A DNA stretch of 64,000 nt from Dipetalonema caudispina. Taxonomy: Eukaryota > Nematoda > Chromadorea > Rhabditida > Onchocercidae. The stretch spans positions 434,001 through 498,000 of the forward strand of contig JABVXV010000019.1 in assembly GCA_013365325.1 (NCBI GenBank), written 5' to 3'. The position numbers were made by a program, and so were the translations under genes. The notes beneath the pieces were generated by a model. It was not told the origin of the DNA. It saw nothing but the letters and a program-made list of their open reading frames with translations, and did no database searches. Shown here piece after piece: positions 39,433-53,356 of the stretch (position 1 is its first letter; every line of letters starts with the position of its first letter).

Positions 39433-42400
39433 ACATTTTTAGCAAACTTTTGAAGCATCCATCCTGTCCTTCTCATCTCCTTTTTCCCGCACCGATAACT
39501 AAAGAAATCCCGTGGTTGGGGAAAGACGATGAAATTCAACATATATGCATGGACAATAAATCAAATAAAATGATACGATGGCTCTCAAAATCATCTTTAA
39601 AAAGCTAATTATAAGAAAAATAAAGAAATAAATGAGTGGGGCAGAAAAAGATATCCACCTTCGAATAGCATTTCAACCATCTTACTTTTTAGGAATTAAG
39701 TCACTCAGTAAATTCAATCAAAGTAACAGTTTGGTTCAGAGGAATTACATCGGAACAAAAATAAGTCTTATAAAATAACATTGGAAGAATTCGAAATGCA
39801 GTACAACTTCCAACTATAATCATATTCCGATACAATGTTTCCGTATATTATTTTACTTGTAAATATTACATACTGCTGGTTAGCTTTCCCTATATCAATT
39901 ACATATTTTTAGGATAAAAAAGTCATGAGAATTTTTTATATAAGTAGGCTTAATCTAATCTAATAAGTAATGACAGATGCCACCGTGAAAAAGGCCGTTG
40001 TGATATTCGGTAGAAAAAGAAAACTTTGTTAGTATTTATCCGGAAAAAATGATGAAAATAATAAGCGGCAAGAAACTTACAAATGAAGCAATGGTGTTGA
40101 ACAAATCGTGCAATCTTTCTGCGTTGCGCAATCGTCGTTATCTGAGCAATAGCAATCGTCACATCAATAAAAAGTGCACCACAACATGCTATTCAATAAG
40201 CACTGCAAATTTCCTCATCGTAACAATATCCGTCATATCTGAAATAGTTTCTTCCGTAAGAGATAGGAACTTACGTATTCAATACTCTCATCACAAGGAC
40301 ATTTAGATCGATAAATGTTAAAATTACAAGGAAAAGACTACCTGCAACAACAAATCCGGAACCAAAAGACATGTTATGTTTCTATGTTCAAGGATTCAAG
40401 TCGACTTAACACGTTTTAAACCCTGATCATACTTCAAGTTCGATGAGAACAATCTTTTTTTTTTCATTCCATTGGAAAACTTAAAAGAACAACTAAAGAA
40501 TTTCTTCACTTCGGTGGAAAATGAAATGATTTTGAAATCAGAGGTGGCAATCATGCATGTGATAATTAATGATTTTGGTTGTATCGTGATTCGCGTGACT
40601 GTGATGTAAATTACAAAAAGCGTCAAGAAAGTATTCCTCAGAATATTTTACATCGTTTTTCTTTCCACATTTATATAATGTAAGACATTTAGAAAAATAT
40701 AAATACTTTTTTTTACAAAATTTTACAACCTTTACTTTGCCATTTCCTTTTCAGGAGCACATTAAAAATTTGTTATCCCTTTTTTCCTATTCTCAAAGTC
40801 TAATAAAATCGGTAAAGTGCATTTCTAATTAAAAGAAACTGTTAAATTCTTTAAAACTAATCTGCAAAATCCAGAAACATTGGAGTAGAACGGATAAATA
40901 AGAAAATAAGCAAATAACACTCAGATAGTTATGGAACAAAAATAGTGGGGAAAATGTAATTACAGGAAAACAAAAGGTAATCGCCCCAAATTACATTAGC
41001 CATAGGTAGTCTTTACATCATCTCTTGTTTTAATTCAGCATTTATCTTCTTTTCTCTGCTTTTCAGAAAGCGAAAGACAAAAACAGAGAATTTAAATTAA
41101 AGAATAATCGAAAGCTCATAAACCATTGAGTTTGTATCAATTCAAACATAAACAGCAAGTTGTAACACTTCTATTGCTATATGTATCACAATCTCTCCAA
41201 GTTTTTTTTTCCTCTCTCTCTCTCTCTCTCTTAAAGTTCACTTCATTTTCAGACTGTTTACACGACAGTGTTGTTTGAATTGACTTACTTTTTTCGCTAT
41301 AATTGTTTCGATAACAAATAGTATCACTATTATGCACAGAATTGGAGAGCATTTCCGTCTATTTTCATTCCTTCAGCTCAATTACTGATATTGTGGAGAA
41401 AGATAAATTGATAGAACAAACAATGAACTTAATTAAGTTCTATGATAAATTAGATAAGCTAAATCAGGCAAAGTAATTTGAGCAGTACCTTATCAATGCC
41501 ACACAAATTAGTGCTGTCCACTTGAACATCAGATCAATTATGACAACTTATAAGAATGGACAGATGGACAGTGAACGTTCCTACATTATCATTTCATTAT
41601 TCTATTCTGTTATTTTAACCAAACAAAAGGAAAGGGAAAAGAAAGAAAGACAAAAGATGAAGTAAAACGATATTGACAGAATCCAACAAGGGACAATGAT
41701 TCCTTCCCATATAAATAAATGGCTCTCTGATCAAGATCTCGAACGGTATCTATCATTGGATCTATTCTCATGTTGATTGCAGACTAAATATATAATTTGA
41801 TTGTGGTAAGCAAGTAACGAAGTGTTCATAAGTAAAATGAGGCACTTTTCAAAGAGTTAGAAGAAGCGAAATAATGCCATTCCAGCAAGTATGTTAGCTG
41901 ATAAGCCAAGAAAAAATCCGATATCCTTGGCTTCAATTCGAAATTTCCTCTCAAATGATAAAGTTGGCTACCTCATTATTGGGACAATTTTACGCTCTCA
42001 GAGAAAGCCTACTCAACCAATATAATATGAAATTGATTTAAGGGTTTAGGTTTACTCTAAGGAGAAGCAAGAATCCAACTGAAGCATAAGGATTATGCAG
42101 AATTGAGTGGTGTGGCTATGAAGATAAATCCTTGCTGTTTCAGGTAATGAACAATTCTTCATGATCATTATACCATTAATTAGAATGTAACTTCACTTGA
42201 TATTCATTCTCACACTTTTTAAAATTTTAATTAGTATGATGAGCAATCATAAAAATAAAACCTCAAATGCTATAAATAAATCTGTTTAAATCCATCGTAA
42301 ATTTCATCAATCAACAATTCAACTCAACTCACTCTTATGCATTTCCAGCTGTCATGTTCCTTCATCCTTTCTCTCCCTCTCTGTCTCTCTCTCACTAAAC

Positions 42401-45148
42401 TTTTCGCCTAATTTAGGGATAATATTATAATACATTTACAGCCCATTACTAGAAAATATGTATACACACTCATCAAGATATTTCTAATATCACGAAATTT
42501 AGTTCTTTTATATTATTGGCATTACGATAGAAAGAGAAATCACCATTAATTAAATTAAAATAAAATAATTTATGTTTACATAATTGAAAATTGGAAAAGG
42601 AGGAAAATCTTCAAGAGCAAATTTTCATAAATATCAGAAAAAAGCATACAGATTTTTCCTTGGTGTGTTTCATTTATTTAATCATCGTAGCTCATCTTTC
42701 GAGAACAAAGGAAACCGCCAGTTGTGTATTGAGATAGATGATACAATGAGAAAACAACAAAGCAATTGAAAGTAAACATGTCGTAGCAAAAGGATCTGAT
42801 CGCTTAATTTATAATATTATTGCCCACTGCAAACAATAAAATGGAAAATTTTGAACTAACATTTCATAATTAAAATTTGGAACATTTTGGTTGCGTTGAA
42901 ACTAACAGTTGATGATTACAATCTATTTAGGAAATTGACAAGCACACTTCAATTTCTGATAAACAATGACACAAAAGGTTAACAAGAGGAAGTATTTAAG
43001 CAGAAATAACCAATCACGATTGATTCGATACAACTATTACGCTTGAAGTAGCCAAAAAAAATGTCCTTCTCTGTCTTTCCGCTACTTTGATTTCTTCCGC
43101 AAAAAGTGATATAATGAGGTTCTTTACGATTAACTATAATATTCAGCTGAATAATCGAAGTATCCTCTCAAATATATTACCAATTTACTTCATCATTATT
43201 TCATATGCCTTCTTTCTCTCTTACATTAATTTCTGATAGCTGACTAACTGCTGGGATCTTAATATGTAATGACATCTCGACTGTATCGCAATAATTGTCA
43301 TCTTTAATCAAACTTTAAAAATCAATCCCATTTTTCTACTGTACGAAATGAGTGAGTGAAATTAATTTTAAAAGATGGTCATCTATGACAACAACATTAT
43401 GGCACTAAAACAAGGTAGTTTGGCAATATCCTTTCATGAGCTCTTTTTGCTTTTATCTCATTTCATCTCATCGATGTCATAATAATAACTGGAAATGACA
43501 ATAATAACAATGAGTTGAATGTCTCATAGGAGAAAGCGAAACATCGTTTAAAATATAATAGGTAAAATGAAATGGTCGCAAAACAATATAACGAAAAGAA
43601 GATGAATATGGCACAGCCCTTTACAACATTGAACTGATAGAAATTGAAGAAACGATAAAAAAACAACAATATGAGTCAAGACATATCGCCTTTTCCTCTC
43701 CTTTTTAGTCATATTTTCATTTTTGTTCTCTAATTTTAAAATATTAGCAATTACGGTGAATTGAAATAAAAGCATTTTTGCCTACTCAAATTAGTTGCAG
43801 ACAGAAAAATTAGATCAAAATTTCCTAAAAGTATGGGTTGTGAAATTACTAGCCGATTAAGAAAGCAGAATTAAATGATAAGTAATCAGCTGGCAACGAA
43901 TTCAAACATCACACCTATAACGATTGCTACTGGCACTGGCATATTAAATTACCACTGAGCTTTTTCGATCGTCGTCCAATCATTATTGCTCCGATAAAGA
44001 TTGGAAGCTTAACTTAATTTTAATGAACCAATAACAATTTATACTCTTTTCGAAGAAAATATACGGTTAAATACGTCAAAACACTGCAAGAATAATTTAA
44101 TTTTTGGTGTAAAATAAAATTACTCTGGCATTGAGACGTCAGCGAATAGAAAAGAGACGTCAAAGATTTTTCATCATCTCTTTCTTGATTGTCCTGCAGA
44201 AATTTCACTTCTTAAGAGCAACCGCTGGAGTATATGCCAACGATTACTACTACTTTTTGTCTTAATTATCAAACAATAACATTATTCAGAGAAGGAAGAG
44301 GAGAAAATTATGAATTAACTCTAATATCATTTATTATTATATGAATTCAACGGCATTCAACAGTAAATAAAAAAATAAAATAAAAATTCAAAAACTGACG
44401 ACACATGTGAAGTTCATTCAACTTCTCTCAACAAATCTATTTGGAAGAAGCACGCCGATATATGAACAGGAAAGATGAATGAGGGATGGAAAAAAGGAAG
44501 GAAGGAAACAAAGCATACCGGTCAGTGTCCACAAACGGAGAATTATTGCCGTCAATGTGTTCATAAACTAATTGGCATATTACAATTCTTCTCTTTGAGA
44601 GCTTGAAAAATAATTTATTAAATCTGTTACACAAGAGCAATTCATTCGCAATTTAAATTTTTCCCGTACTATTGGGTCTTTGTAAATTTCGAATTTTGAT
44701 CGATATGGTTTGCAACAATGATCTCTTCCTTCTAAAAATTCCTCTTAGTGATTCTTACTATCGTTACCATTTTAGCTTCAAGTGATGAGTCATTTCCAAG
44801 AGTAATGTTCAGGAAGTAATATTAAGTGTCAGATTTCACTTCATTTATACATTTCATTTCCTGCACTAAGCCTAAAATATCAAGTTAAAAAAAAGACCTC
44901 TGCAATGATTGCGGTAAAAATTCTCAATAGGCATAAACTTCAACAAAATAACGGAAGTGGAACATTATCGATACTTAATTCAGATGTACATCCTAGAAAC
45001 AACTGAGAATCAATGGAGCGGATAGACATTCCCGACAATGGACAGTTATCTCTCCGTTTCATCCTCCTCTTCTGATAAGATCACCAACACACTAATACAC
45101 TCCTACCCTTCAACATTCTTCGGTGTTTTCTTGAAAATTGTCATTTCT

Positions 45149-45361
45149 TCTCTCTCTCTCTCTCCTTTTTCCTACTGTCGTTACCGTCACTGCCATTTTC
45201 AATTTTGTCCACTGCACCCTTTAGAGATTCTGCACTTTGGTGCCATCACCAATAACAGCAGTAGAAACGAACAAAACAATGAATTCAAGAATTTGGAACC
45301 GAACTCCTCTTCCTGAAGTTGAACGATGAATGAATTCAAGGAGAGAGAGAGAGAGAGGGAG
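45149..45361. repeat. Inverted (CT)n and (GA)n tracts
   Basis: A CT run at 45149-45165 faces a GA run at 45341-45361, about 175 bases apart. The two runs are complementary and could pair. The segment between them is GC-richer and has open frames on both strands (plus-strand ORF 45038-45316, 92 codons), none recognisable. Confidence 0.7.
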
Positions 45362-48300
45362 AGAAGAAAACATATCGTCAATCAGTTTGGAGTACATGTA
45401 CCACATAGAACTCGCAATCTCGGTACAATCGGTTATTGTCAGCTTAATTATCGAAACATTACCGCCTATCAATAATCTTCTTTCTTTTTACTAATGTACC
45501 TTCTTACATCTTCAAATCTACAAAATCTCATACAGATTATAAATGAACGATTATGCAAAATTGTGGAAGATAAATGGATGGGTACTTTCGTGGTATCACC
45601 ATTTGAACAAACAAAAATAATATCCAAACATGATACATGATTGTTTCCCATCTACTCCTAAACATGATAGATACTATTTCCAGTATCATTTCCTCTTTCT
45701 CTCATAAATTTTCGAATCCAAATTATTACACAAAATAAACGTCGAATCCAAATTATCGTATCACAAGCACTTATGCAATCAATAATACAATCTTTCTATT
45801 TTGCTTTACAACTTCTCTTTCTCTCGTCAATCATAAGGAGGGTTGCAATCACAAAACAACACTGCAAAAGAATGCTAAAAAAGAAATTGAAAATTTTCGG
45901 CAGAAATGAAATATATTCAAAAAGGACAAAAAACGGATATTAATTTAGATATAAACTGCACGAATTTAATTTTACGTAGTGGAAAGGAAAAAGGCTTTAC
46001 CTCTAGAACACAACAATTGCAGTTGATTAAAGTAAAGTGTAAAAATGAATGATGAATCGTTGAAAACTTGAAACCAAGGAAATTATTTTTTTTTTTTTTA
46101 AATAAGTTATTTCGACTATTTGAAATTCTTAGTGAAAAGGAAAAGATAAATGTATAATAATAATATGCGGAAGAATATAATTTAAGGGATAATCATTAAT
46201 TTATAAAAGCAGGGGGTAAATGAATGATAGAAACATTAGAAAAGTTGTTTTGACAGAGAACAGGAAAAAAAGAGGACATAACTTTGGTCACTGAAGAAGG
46301 TCAACTAGTTTTTGCCATACTTTTTCATTCTTACTGAATTATTTCTAAGATTTCATAAGAAAATTAAATAATAGCAAAAAAAATGTCATTTACATTGACG
46401 AATGATAATGACCTTTAGCTGACCTATTAACCGCTATCAATGTAGGAAGTTTTTTTGCTATCTTTACATGAAATTTAACATGAAATCATCACTTTCTCGA
46501 ATGAACGGCGAATGCCTCAGACCATCTTTTGTTTATTTGTCATAAATTGCAATACTTTTCAACCTCTTCACTAAAAGACAAACACTTAAAATGTGATATC
46601 CGATATCTCCTCTAATCCTCTTTTCCAATTCTTCATCACTCCTCTCTTCACCGATATACACAGTCACCGATAAATGTTTACGGTCCTTTTTGCAAAAATC
46701 AATAAATTTCTTTCTGTTGATTGATTAAAAACAAAAAAAATTTCTTCATCGTAAAGGAATTACCTAATTTTACAAGTCTGTCATGTTTCTTTTTTTTTTT
46801 ATGAATTCATTAAAATTGATTTTTCGAGCTTACTTTAAAGAACAATTAACAGAATTTGTATTTAATCTACAATTACAAGATATAAGAGTAGGGTAAAAGG
46901 AAAAAATGGAAATATGAGAAAGCTTAATGGAACAGTTAGTCAATCAAAAGGAATGAATTCTATTCCAATAAATTATAATTTATCTTTTCTATTTAAAACC
47001 CAAATCTTTCCCAGCAGGATTAATAAGAAATGATTATGTAAAGACAACTATTTAATTTATCATATTTCATTTTCATTTATTGTTATAATAGTGATAATTT
47101 GAAAAAAAATGGTGAAATTGGAATAACTTTAAGTTTGAAAGTTTCTCTTCTCTTAACATATCTTTCAAAAAAGACTCTTATCTTTAAATCTGAAAAATAT
47201 TCTTAAAAGGATGAAATGTTCGAAAGAAATTTTCGGAAATGAAAGATATTTTTAATTTAATGAAACAAAGGAAATAATTTACAGATTCAATTGTCAACAA
47301 GGTACGCTATCTTTTGTACGATAAGAGAGGAACAATGGGAAATACTAAACTTCGTTTTGAATCTTAGTGTTTTTTGAGCTCTATCCTAAAATTTCTCGTA
47401 ATGTAACGCTCGATATAATATAATATTCATTACAGTACTAAAAAAAAATTAGCTTAGCAAGTAATTCAACTTACCAATTAGAAAAGTCGGCGGTCTTTTA
47501 GCAGAAATATGACAAAAGAAGTGCTTATGTTTGCGTTCTCTGTTCTTCAGCATCAGAGATCATAAAAGTAAATTTTCTGCACCGCATAGTATAACCAGAT
47601 CTGATCGGTTGAATAATAATTATAACACTGTCAAAGGTCAATATCCATTTATTTCAAAGACCCAAACTAACAACACTGTATAGTTTTCCCTGGAATGGAG
47701 AATTATTTGAGAGAAAATGACGACTTCATATTAATTGTGTCGATATTATCCGTCGCAGCAATGAAATATTTCGACAACAAATGCAAATAAAAATATTAGT
47801 GGAAATTTTCGTAATGCTGGAAAATGCAAAAAGGCGATTAACTGTTCAATTGTTAGATGTTTGACTGCGAGAATTAATAGGACAATAATATTATCTCACT
47901 GCTGATTATTGGGATCTGAACAAAAACAAGGTGCCAAAATTGTCTCTCGAAATATATATGGTGAGTGATACATGACAGATACTGTGGACCAGACAATGAA
48001 CATTAAGATATATCATAAAGTGTCAAATATTCTTCTGTTGAACTTCTGGATTCCTTCACAAACAATATGCGGGACAAATACATTCAAAAATTTTCAGTTT
48101 TTACAATGAAAATCAGTAAGTTTCCCCGGTTCATTCTAAAATATGAGCAATCGAAAACGTAAAGAATCGGAAAACTTCTGTTTACTAATACACGACTTAA
48201 TTAAGCGTTTATAAATTATTTTGCAACATTCATCGAAGGAACATTACCATCGCGATATATGTATCATTGGAAGAATTGAATTGAGAATGTTTTATTTCTC

Positions 48301-49016
48301 ATCGAATCTTTATAAGTGTGCTATTTAACTCATCAGAAATGCTTTGTTATTCAACGTTGTGTGACCTACCACCAATAGCGGTACAGCTGTACGTCGGGCG
48401 CAGCTAAAAAAGCATCGGCGTTTTTGAAACGTCAGCCATTTATATATAATCTTTCATCAAAGTTGCTAATGATTTAACCATTTAATCTTTACCGACTAAG
48501 TGGAACAGCCTCTTTTCGGTGTACTTTAAGATCTTTTCGTCACTTTCATATACGTTAACATAATAAGCTTTGTGAAAATTTGAATTGAACATATTGTTAT
48601 TCTTTACAATGAAAACTACAATTCTGTGTAATAATATTTGATAAATCTTTAAAGTATGCCATCAAAATATGAAAACGAAGAAAACATCAAAATTCGAAAA
48701 GTAATTAGCCGAAAAACATAAATCAAATTGTCGAAGGCAATAAAATAGACGCTAAATAATTGAAATAAATAGCTAAACAAGCATCTTTTGAACAATTCAA
48801 AGAATTCCAACAAATCCTGCCAATAGGAAAAAAAAATCTTTCGGAAAAACGGTTCCTGAATCGAACATTTTTCTTGCTCTAATCATTACCAATAATCAAC
48901 AAACAACACCGATGCACTTCTATTTCTATCTTCGATGCATTTCTTTCATAAAATTCAAAAGATAAGAGTTGTTAAATTTGACTCAACTTTTTTATGAGCT
49001 GTTAAATAGTTCATAT

Positions 49017-49069
49017 CCCCCTCCTTCTCCTCCTCCCTCCCCCCCTCCCCCCCTCCCCCAAAAAAAAAA
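49017..49069 (-). repeat. Polypyrimidine tract with G-quadruplex-forming minus strand
   Basis: The plus-strand C runs at 49035-49037, 49039-49045, 49047-49053 and 49055-49059 are separated by single T bases. The minus strand therefore reads G5-A-G7-A-G7-A-G3, four G-runs with one-base loops, followed on the plus side by an A run. This is a textbook G-quadruplex and triplex-prone sequence. Confidence 0.88.
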
Positions 49070-50414
49070 TGAAAAAAAAGCCTTAAAAAACGGATACTCT
49101 AAAAAAGCTGCAATACAAAAGAAAAAATGGTACTTGAAATGCGACTTGCAGAATTTTTTAAAGAACTGTCGAACTGTGTCTTTCTGCAAAAACAGCACGG
49201 AAATGACCATATGACACAAAAATATGTGGGAATTCAATACGGATTCCCAAGAATTTCTGGTTCCTCATATAGTTCGTAAAACGACCTTTAACCCTTGCTC
49301 TCTTCGCTTAAATTTAGGGATTTTCCATCACTATACTGAGTTAATTGTCTTCGCTACCGTTAACCACAACATTTCAATTCCTAAATTAACAAAATCTCAT
49401 CATTTTCGATGTAACTTTTGCACATTTCCCACTGTGATGTTGTGTATTGATGTGGAAATTTCAATGATTATTTTATACTTGAAGAACTGTTAAACTATGT
49501 TGATATTACTAGTTCACTTTAGTTCGGAAGCATCCATGGATCCAAATTTGAATAATTGGCCATAAGATCAGGAACTGCCCGATATAACAGGGCTCTCATT
49601 GTAAGTAGGGATGAAAGTAAAGTCGATGTTATGGATATTTAAGAAGTTGAAGTGTCCATATCCCACTCAATTATCCCCTAGGCAACAATTACAATAACAA
49701 TTCATTCAAACGGGGAGCATTATTGAGATGGTATAAGGAGAAAGAGAGAGAGAGGGAGAAGGAGAAGAGAAGCGAAGTAAAGAAAGGTGAAAAGAAAGAG
49801 GTAAAATAAAATCAATCCCTGGGAAGCCGAAAAAGATACCAAATATTACTTCAATAGACCTCTGCCTGCCCTCTGTTCCACTCATTTTTCTTCATTGAAA
49901 TAGTGACGATGACTATTATCATAATTATTTCCTACAAAAAGAGTAACGAGCGAGAGTTAATATGTTCTTTTCTTCTGCTACGATGATGGATTCGTGACAT
50001 CCCGGGGTACGATTATCTTCCAGACGTTAATCAATAACAAACATGAAATTAAATGAAGTTATGAAAAAAAAAAAAAAAACTTTGAAATATATCCAATAAA
50101 AACTCTTTGTCATTCTCAAAATTCTAAACAAATACTATTACTAACATTATTTGTATCATCCATTCTCATTGAATTTCCTCTCATTCATTTTAATTTTGTT
50201 TAAATATGAATGAAATTCATTCAATTCAAATGATGACATGCTGTTGACAAGTTTAGTGAAATGAATGATAAAAATAAAATGAGTTATTTAGCATTTTCTC
50301 TCATTTAGCTGTCACATTGAAAATCAGATTAAAATGGAAGAACGGCTAGGGATAGAATCTCTTTCGTCATTTAACTTCTTTTTGAAAGTTATATTTTCAA
50401 CTGGTCCAACTAAT

Positions 50415-50486
50415 GCACACACACACAAACACACACACACATACACACACACATACACACATACACACACACACACACACACACAT
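50415..50486 (+). repeat. (AC)n microsatellite
   Basis: About 70 bases of AC dinucleotides with scattered CAAAC and CATAC interruptions, ending in a pure run of about nine units. Confidence 0.93.
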
Positions 50487-50584
50487 CAAACTGTCACTGC
50501 GATATAAATGGAAAAAGAGCGGATAGAAGAAGAGGACATGTGGAGATTGACTACAGGAAGCGATTTGTCCCTTTGACAAATAAT

Positions 50585-50597
50585 CCCCCCCCCCCCC
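50585..50597 (+). repeat. Poly-C run of 13
   Basis: Uninterrupted run of C in otherwise AT-rich DNA, 100 bases downstream of the AC microsatellite. Confidence 0.9.
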
Positions 50598-51096
50598 TGC
50601 CTCTCCTAAACTATATGACATGTTTACTGATTAGTTTTCAACTTATTTATTTCAGTTAAATGATTATTTAGTTATAAATGTAGACATTACTTTACTACCA
50701 CATTTTAGCCTAATTACTCATCTACCTGGATGAACAATTAATTTTTCAGTATTTTAAATAATATCACTATTATTCTATATCCTGGATAAAATTAGCGATG
50801 ACAAAACATTTTTGAAATATTGTTTACAAAGATACTAATTGTCATTAGTGCTAAAATAAACAGATGGACAATTGAACAGATTCAAATGAATCCTCAACGA
50901 ACAGAATATCCTTCAAATTTGAAAAGAGTTCCAGTAGTAAATTATATTCAGGTTAAGTCTTTGAATGCTTTAATTTTGTGAAAATGAACATATCGGTGTT
51001 ATTTTTCTGACATTTCTAAATACTCAAAACTCATTTTGGAAGTTGTGTGTGCAGCTTCTTGAGTGTGCGAATATAATTATATCCTCGTAGAACTAA

Positions 51097-51122
51097 TTTT
51101 TTTTTTTTTTTTTTTTTTTTTT
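51097..51122 (+). repeat. Poly-T run of 26
   Basis: Longest homopolymer noticed in the window. No coding context. Confidence 0.9.
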
Positions 51123-52557
51123 AAACGACGATATTTATTAAAAGTTAGCTATTTATTTAGTAGAAGTAAAACAAAACGTAAGCTGTTAAATGGTTGTAAT
51201 GAAGTTGTCAACTGTAATATTAGTAACCTAAAAGAAATTATTAACAAAATGTGAAAAGTTAGAACGATAATAGAAATAAAGCAATTCAAAAGAAATCGAG
51301 GAAGTCATTGCTGATACGCAGAAATGAATTTCCTTTTAAACGAATGTATTTACTTGCTAGAAGATTAAATTCGAGAAGAAACTTTCATCTTCATATGAAT
51401 AATATATGCATATATCAACCAGATGAACCCCTATAATATAAATTAGTAAGCAGTAAAAGTTCATGAGGAGAGAAATTAATGAACAAAACGATAAAGCGAT
51501 AATTTTTTACATAATATTCGAAATTTAATTTTAATTCACTATTAATTTCAATAGTTTTTACGAAATATAAATGAAATGGAAATAACTTTTAATAGGGAAA
51601 TGAAATTTGTAAACGAAGGCTTACCTAAAAATTTATTGTTCAAGCATATATTCGCCCCTCATAAATCTCATAAATTTGGTTTTTTTTTTTTTGAAGATAT
51701 ATACAAAATATATCTCTCTCCCTCCCTCTCTCTCTCTTTCTTTCCCCTTGCTCTCTCTCTGTTTGTAATGTATTAGCCATTACTGCAAATAAGCATTGAA
51801 TAAACAGACAGGTAATCAATTTGAAGATCGATTAGTCTAATTGGCAGATTGAAATATTTTAAACCAAACAAACTGTTGCAACTTTGTTATCAATCAATAT
51901 GTGACAGTTAATTTATAAAATATGCTGATTTGTTAAACATTGTAAACCCTTCCTTGTGTTAATTACTTTTGCAAAGGAAATAGATGAATGAACAGTTAGA
52001 CAATATAACTCATCCACAATTAACACATAATTACACTTCTAACAGGAAAAAATAAATGAAGAAATGTTAAATCAAATTACCGATTCAAGAGTTCTCCGAT
52101 ATTCCATTCTTTTCCAGTCATTCATGAAACATCATCATTGATACTTCATGATTTAATTTAAATTCCTATTTCTCAACCCTATACTACTATTATCAAACAG
52201 CAATAAAGATTAGAGGCATGTTTCAATGTTTCATTTTAAATTATGATATTAAATTTCAACTATAATTCTTTCCTGCCATAAATTCTTATCACAAGGACTT
52301 TATTCCCAGACTGAAAGTGAAAACATATCAGAAAGTTCAATCCTTTCAACTATAAGCAACCCACAATAACAGAAATTGAAATGAATGAGAAAAGAAGACT
52401 GAGTGGTCAGAATCGATCATATATGTTTTTGAACCACTTTCAGCTACTACTTCGTTCCTTTCTGTGATGAACTGTTAACTGTTAATTGAATCCTTTCTCA
52501 TTATTCAAACAAAATTTCATTGTTCAAACTCTTCAGCCAATCTATTTACATCACCAG

Positions 52558-52701
52558 ATGGCAAGACATGTATGTGATAAAGAAAGAAGACATAAAGATG
52601 ATGAAAATCCTTCTTCAACAAATGTACACAATAAAGAATACAACAAAGTAGAGAAAGAAGAAGGGAAATGTGATAAGAAGCGACGAGAGGACAAATTTTG
52701 A
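52558..52701 (+). CDS. Candidate small ORF, unknown
   Basis: ATG immediately after an acceptor-like ACATCACCAG, 47 codons and TGA. The peptide is highly charged (KERRHKDDEN, KVEKEEGKCDKKRR). It could be a small exon or a chance frame in purine-rich DNA. No family recognised. Confidence 0.15.
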   Translation: MARHVCDKERRHKDDENPSSTNVHNKEYNKVEKEEGKCDKKRREDKF

Positions 52702-53212
52702 GTTAAAATCTGTGGCTATTGACTTAAATCAAATTTAATATTACAAACACAATAATTATCCCAAGAGAGAGGGAGAGGGAAAAAAAGCACGAAAGAAGCA
52801 CTAGATAAACAAGTGAATGTCGTTGCAATCATTACAACCACAAAGATGAATGAATGACACATCACACCAGAAACTGGATTCAGAGTTCAACTTGTTTTTC
52901 TCGTTTCTTCTTTCCCTTTCTTGCCCTCTAAATAAATGTCATCTTCTTTATAAGCTGAAGTAATCTAGAGAAGCTCACTGAGATGATCGGATCACTAACG
53001 ATTTCTTTCCTAGAAAAGAATTGAATGAAAAATGGTAATGAAGGATAATCTTTAAATGGACAAAGCAATATAAAAGTAACCATTGACAAACATTCTCCAA
53101 TCAAAATTACATGCATTTCCCATGAAATTAAAGCCGTGTTGATCGCTTCTCATTTGCTAGGTTAGCAGAGAGGATACGATAATTTAAAAAATAAAAGATT
53201 AAAATTGATTCC

Positions 53213-53356
53213 ATGGAAGTTGGAAGGAGGAGAAGAAAGAGAAAAAGTGAAGCAACGCTTGTCTGCAATGAATCGGAAACTACTGGGAGTTCCGAACTTC
53301 TCGAGGAAATGATCCCAACTGCCACTAAGTATAATGCAGAATACAAGAAAAGCTAA
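53213..53356 (+). CDS. Candidate small ORF, unknown
   Basis: ATG to TAA, 47 codons, starting with a basic cluster (MEVGRRRKRKSE) like a nuclear localisation signal, then serine/glutamate-rich sequence (ETTGSSELLEEM). It is clearly richer in G+C than its surroundings. It lies about 510 bases after the similarly sized ORF at 52558-52701; no splice relation could be shown. Confidence 0.2.
   Translation: MEVGRRRRKRKSEATLVCNESETTGSSELLEEMIPTATKYNAEYKKS

Larger units (their letters stand above)
36210..45000. other. Microsatellite-rich stretch without a recognisable gene
   Basis: AT-rich, with several simple repeats listed separately. Further short CT runs lie at 38541-38562, 41213-41232 and 42369-42394. 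A GC-richer patch near 38570-38760 includes the candidate first exon at 38591-38664. Nothing else could be supported as coding. Confidence 0.55.
45362..52480. other. AT-rich stretch without a recognisable gene
   Basis: No exon chain was visible. Besides the C-rich tracts listed separately, it contains a GA-rich tract at 49738-49775, an A run at 50065-50079, a T run of 26 at 51097-51122 and a CT tract at 51713-51762. A small GC-rich patch at 48365-48425 is too short to interpret. Confidence 0.55.

Noticed and set aside
45110..45245. Minus-strand frame with an acidic, Ser- and Arg-rich peptide (VDKIENGSDGNDSRKKERER)
   Set aside because: The flavour recalls the RERE N-terminus, but there is no ATG, no good acceptor, and part of it is just the GA microsatellite.
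53128..53346. 72-codon minus-strand ORF
   Set aside because: Antisense to the more plausible plus-strand ORF at 53213-53356; Leu/Phe runs come from reading a purine-rich stretch in reverse.
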